DNA of 64,000 bases from the NCBI RefSeq assembly GCF_035594125.1, contig NC_087178.1:10281001-10345000 (forward strand), given 5' to 3'. Under the pieces are notes generated by a model. That model was not told where the DNA came from. It saw only the letters and a program-made list of their open reading frames with translations, and did no database searches. The stretch comes from Scylla paramamosain (Eukaryota; Arthropoda; Malacostraca; Decapoda; Portunidae). The first letter of the stretch is position 1; each line of letters opens with the position of its first letter. The translations under genes and the position numbers were made by a program. This document shows, in pieces, positions 60,677 to 64,000 of this stretch.

Positions 60677-61735
60677 CCAAGCGGCAGGCGACAGAGTGTT
60701 GTAATAAACGGCTCTAAATCCGAGTGGGGTAAAGTAATTAGTGGGGTGATAAAGGGATTATTAGTATTAGGGCCGATGTTCCTTGTAATATATGTCAGTG
60801 ACTTGGATAGTGGAATTAGTAGTGCTGTTAATAAATTTGCGGATGACACGAGAGTATGTAGATTAATTAGGTCAGAATCGCATACCATCGCCTTGCAGGC
60901 AAATTTGGATAGGATGAACGAATGGACAGACAGATGGCAAATGCAGTTTAATATCAAGAAATGCAAAGCACTTAGCGTAAGTAGAAGAAACCCACACAGT
61001 AGTTACACAATGAACAACCAAGTTCTGGTAGGTTCAGGGTAAGAAAAAGATTTGAGATTTAAAGTTAGCTCTGAACTCCGTCTAAGAAAGCAATGCAAAG
61101 AGGCCAGAAACAAAGCAAATAGTGTATTATGATTAATTTTTAGGAGTGCTAAAAGTAAAACTCCCGAAGTAATATTAAAGTTACATTTAGCGCTGGTCAG
61201 ACTTCATCTAGACTACGCTGTCCTATTCTGGTCACCACATCACAGGAAGGATAAAGGTCTATTAGAATCACTTCAAAGGAGAATGACTAAAAGGATACAG
61301 GGGATGAGGAGTATTCCTTACGAAGCGAGATTCAAGCTGTTAAATTTACATTCTTTAGAGAGACGTAGGTTAAGAGTGGACCTGATAGAAGTCTTTAAGA
61401 GGTATATGGGTTATAACAAGGGGAACATAAGGAAAATTCTTAGAATCTGTAACCATGATAGAACAATAAAAATAGAACATTAAGTTTTTAGGCTTGAGCC
61501 TGAAAACTTGATGTTCAAAAAGGAAACAGGAAGGAATTGGTTTTCAAATACAGTAGTAGATGATTGGAACGGACTTAGTAATCAAGCTGTTAGTGCTGAG
61601 GCATTTGGCACTGTAAGAGAAAATTACACATTTATAGATGGGGATGATAGGTGGAAATACGTAGGCATATTTCATACAAGTACTGCCACGTGTAGGCCTG
61701 ATGCCTTCTTGCAGATTTACTTATTTCTTATGTTC
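60677..61735 (+). pseudogene. Broken reverse transcriptase C-terminal half (CR1-like), right copy
   Basis: One frame is followed throughout, with in-frame stops at 61,040-61,042, near 61,130 and at 61,481-61,483. In order it shows GRRQSVVINGS (from about 60,683), the LGPMF motif, catalytic FADDT (60,834-60,850) and a thumb-like region (RMNEWTDRWQMQFN, KCKALSVSRRN). LALVRLHLDYAVLFWSPH and RIQGMRSIPYEAR/LERRRLRVDLIEVFK follow, then the C-terminal FSNTVVDDWNGL. This is the typical end of CR1-group ORF2. The left copy lacks the stops at 61,040 (Leu codon) and 61,481 (Gln codon), so those arose after duplication. The frame has no stop before the 3' repeat. With motif A deleted it cannot encode an active enzyme. 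Confidence 0.88.
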
Positions 61736-61747
61736 TTATGTTCTTAT

Positions 61748-63505
61748 TACCAAAAGCGTGTATTGTCAGTGTTTTTCAGCTCTTCCGTGAAAAATAAAAT
61801 GCCAAAATGCATGCAAAGCACCCTAAATGAAGAAAAAAAGCGACATTACGAGAAACGTGCATTATAAGTGTTTTTGAGATTCTTAGATACCAAAACGCTG
61901 AAACTCATGAATAACACTCTTAATTGAGAAACAGAACAACCTTACCAAATGCGTGTATTTTTAGTGTTTTTCACAGTTTTGGTTACCAAAAGCCCAAATT
62001 GCATACGAAACTAGCTTTATGTGGAAAAAAAAAAAAGACATTTCCAGAAAAGTGTCTTTTGAATGTTTTTGAGCGTGTTAGGCAATAAAGCACTAAAAAG
62101 CAGGGGAATCACATTACATGGGAATAAAACCAACTTTTACCAAGAACTTGCCTTTAAGTGTTTTTCAGCTCCTAACATACCAAAACGCTAAAACGCATGC
62201 AAAACACCCTTTATGAAGAAACAGAATAACATTACCAAAAACATGTATTTTGAGTGTTTTTGATCATGTTACCTATAAAAACGCTTAAATACATGCAAAG
62301 AATCTTATGTTTGGGAAACGAAAGAACATTTCGAGAAACGTGTATTATGAGTGTTTTTAAGTTCTTTAAGTACCAAAAGGCTAAAACCCACAAATAACAC
62401 TCTTTATAGAGAAAAAAAAAATCAATAAATAAATAAAAAAATAGAATTTTTTTTTATTCATCTTCATAGGTATCGAGATGCCAAAATTCTGCCAAAATTC
62501 AGGGAAATTATGTGAAAAAAGAACATTATGAAAAAAGTTAATTTTAGCTTTTTTTCGGACTATTATGTACCAAACCCTAAAGTGCATGCAAAGCCACCTA
62601 TATGGGGAAATTAAACGACTTTACCAGAAACCTGTCTTTTGTGTTTTTTTTTCAGCATGTTAGGCACCAAAACGATAAATAATATGGAAGTCACTCAATG
62701 TAGGAATCCATCACAAAATTACTGAAAAGGTGTCTTTTCAGTGTTTTCCGTAGAAACACGCTAAAACGGATGCAAACCAACGAATATGGAGAAATAGAAT
62801 AACATTACCAAAAAGGTATATTTTGAGTGTTTTTGAGCTTCTTACCTTCAAAAAACGCGAAAATGGATGGAAAGCACTCTATGTTGGGATACAAAAGGAC
62901 ATTACAAGAAACGTGTATAATGAGTGTTTTATAGTTTCACATCAGCCACAAGGCAAAAATCGCAGAAACTCGGTGTATATGGAGAAGTTTCTTAGATACC
63001 AAAATGCTGAAACTCCGAAATATCACTCTTAATTGAGAATACAGAACAACCTTACCAAATGCATGTATTTTGAGTGCTTTTCACATTCTTAGTTACCAAA
63101 ACCAAAAATTGCATGCGAAACTAGCTTTATGTGGGAAAAAAATGACATTACCAAAAAAGTGTCTTTTAAGTGTTTTTGAGCGTGATAGGCAATAAAGCAC
63201 TAAAAAGGAGGGCAATCACATTATTTGGGAATAAAACCAACTTTTACCAAGAACCTGCCTTTACATGTTTTTGAGCTTCATACATACCAAAACGCTAAAA
63301 CGCATGCAAAACACCCTTTATGGAGAAACAGAATAACATTACCAGAAACATGTATTTTGAGTGTTTTTGATCATGTTACCTATACAAACTTCTAAATACA
63401 TGCAAAAAACCCTATGTTTGGAAAATGAAAGGATATCACGAGAAACGTGTATTATGAGTGTTTTTTAAGTTCGTTATGTATGAAAAAGCTAAAACCCACA
63501 AATAA
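61748..63505 (+). repeat. Type I satellite HOR array (plus orientation)
   Basis: The linker core is near 62,465 (cataggtatcgagatgcc). The unit 62,640-63,500 is very similar to 2,750-3,610 and 12,470-13,350, including the uncommon cacatcagccac / cacaacagccac variant. It is also the right arm partner of 23,670-25,420. It stops near 63,505 at the start of the next linker (ctctttatagagtgttttc), where orientation flips. Confidence 0.88.
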
Positions 63506-63717
63506 CACTCTTTATAGAGTGTTTTCTTACCTAACAATGTGAAAAACACTCAAAAAGCACATTTTTGTAATCTTGTTCTTTTCTCCATATAGAGTGGTCT
63601 TCAATGTGTCAAATAGGTCTTGGTACCTTAGAAATAATAAAAAAAAGCACTCATAATAAAAGTTTCTTCTAATGTCTTTTCGTTTCCCCTTGCAAAGTGT
63701 TTTGCATGCAGTTATGT
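63506..63717 (-). repeat. Short type II satellite segment (minus orientation)
   Basis: About two divergent monomers in reverse sense (gtgaaaaacactcaaaaag; tctaatgtcttttcgtttcc; gttttgcatgcag) lie between the HOR array and a retrotransposon tail. Confidence 0.75.
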
Positions 63718-64000
63718 TTCTTTTTATTTTTTATGTAGGAAGGATACTGGCCAAGGGCAACAAAAATCTAATAAGAAAAATGCCCACTGAAATGCCAGTC
63801 CCATAAAAGGGTCAAAGCAGTGGTCAAAAATTGGTGGATAAGTGTCTTGAAACCTCCCTCTTGAAGGAATTCAAGTCATAGGAAGGTGGAAATACAGAAG
63901 CAGGCAGGGAGTTCCAGAGTTTACCAGAGAAAGGGATGAATGATTGAGAATACTGGTTAACTCTTGCGTTAGAGAGGTGGACAGAATAGGGGTGAGAGAA
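63718..64000 (-). mobile_element. 3' end of a second non-LTR retrotransposon (runs off the window)
   Basis: Read on the minus strand, a coding end is followed by about 85 bp of 3' untranslated sequence and an A-rich tail (tacataaaaaataaaaag). This breaks the satellite at about 63,718-63,738. The A-rich tail and different C-terminus separate it from the CR1-like element, which ends in an 8-bp repeat. I recognise this 3' end as one common in decapod crustacean genomes; that is from memory of the family. The clade is not determined. Confidence 0.8.
63824..64000 (-). CDS. C-terminal fragment of a retrotransposon reverse transcriptase-like ORF (partial)
   Basis: The minus strand is open for 58 codons from the window edge to a TGA at 63,824-63,826. 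The peptide contains QSFIPFSGKLWNSLPASVFP and, further on, DLNSFKREVSRHL. The pattern of W-N-x-L-P followed by a short helix with F-K-x-x-V ends many non-LTR retrotransposon ORF2 proteins. No stop interrupts the visible part, so this copy may be younger than the CR1-like remnants, but the rest lies outside the window. The start codon is not in view. Judging from the element, its protein would act in reverse transcription of its own RNA; the visible part holds no catalytic residues. Confidence 0.75.
   Translation of the reverse strand, partial: FSHPYSVHLSNARVNQYSQSFIPFSGKLWNSLPASVFPPSYDLNSFKREVSRHLSTNF

Larger units (their letters stand above)
60078..61747 (+). mobile_element. CR1-like non-LTR retrotransposon remnant, right copy
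   Basis: An insertion of about 1.67 kb interrupts one satellite monomer. The left flank is gagaagcgaaataa and the right flank attaccaaaagcgtg. Joined, they restore the usual order gaataacattaccaaaa, so the target was inside the aacattacc part of the box. No clear target-site duplication is visible. The 3' end has the 8-bp tandem repeat ttatgttc (about 61,728-61,743). The 5' end is truncated: nothing resembling an ORF1 or an endonuclease domain is visible. The copy is the reverse complement of 25,421-27,084. Confidence 0.92.

Noticed and set aside
60287..60966. Open frames on the minus strand across the right CR1-like copy
   Set aside because: They are antisense shadows of the reverse transcriptase remnant on the plus strand. 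The same holds for 26,186-26,422 on the plus strand in the left copy.

Overview
The window is AT-rich, non-coding eukaryotic satellite DNA with no intact gene. The best guess for the organism is an arthropod, probably a decapod crustacean. That rests mainly on recognising the non-LTR retrotransposon end at the right edge (63,718-64,000) as a type common in decapod genomes; it is an inference. The window contains no operons, tRNA or rRNA genes, CRISPR arrays or bacterial signals. Nearly all short open frames are accidents of the satellite. The only translations resembling proteins are decayed retrotransposon fragments at 25.4-27.1 kb, 60.1-61.7 kb and 63.8-64.0 kb.

The basic unit is a monomer of about 95 bp. 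It has an A-rich half (accaaaacgctaaaa, then a GCATGC core) and a half with a conserved box (cattacgagaaacgtg, then gagtgtttttgag). In type I arrays, about nine monomers, one half-monomer and a linker of about 180 bp form a higher-order repeat (HOR) of about 1.1 kb. The linker carries A and T runs and usually a GGTACC site. Type II arrays (27.1-29.4, 43.8-47.4, 54.9-60.1 kb) use the same monomer but lack the linker and the regular HOR.

Layout ('plus' = monomer reading gagtgtttttgag on the top strand): 1-17.25 kb plus HOR, with a small flipped block at 8.03-8.34; 17.25-25.42 minus HOR; 25.42-27.08 CR1-like retrotransposon (minus); 27.08-29.43 minus type II; 29.43-43.83 minus HOR, with a flipped block at 40.55-41.02; 43.83-47.42 type II with several orientation switches; 47.42-54.53 plus HOR, with a flipped block at 48.39-48.87; 54.53-54.93 (TA)n; 54.93-60.08 plus type II; 60.08-61.75 the same CR1-like insertion (plus); 61.75-63.5 plus HOR; 63.5-63.72 minus type II; then a different retrotransposon 3' end.

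The window was built by repeated block duplication, direct and inverted. The two CR1-like copies share insertion site, boundaries and internal deletion, so they mark one insertion later copied as an inverted duplication centred near 43.58 kb. After these duplications, six private 6-bp insertions arose, all converting TA to TACTCGTA (or TACGAGTA). They look like excision footprints of a TA-targeting (Tc1/mariner-type) DNA transposon and are the most distinctive signal here. Coordinates of block edges are by eye and accurate to roughly 10-50 bp unless a junction is quoted.
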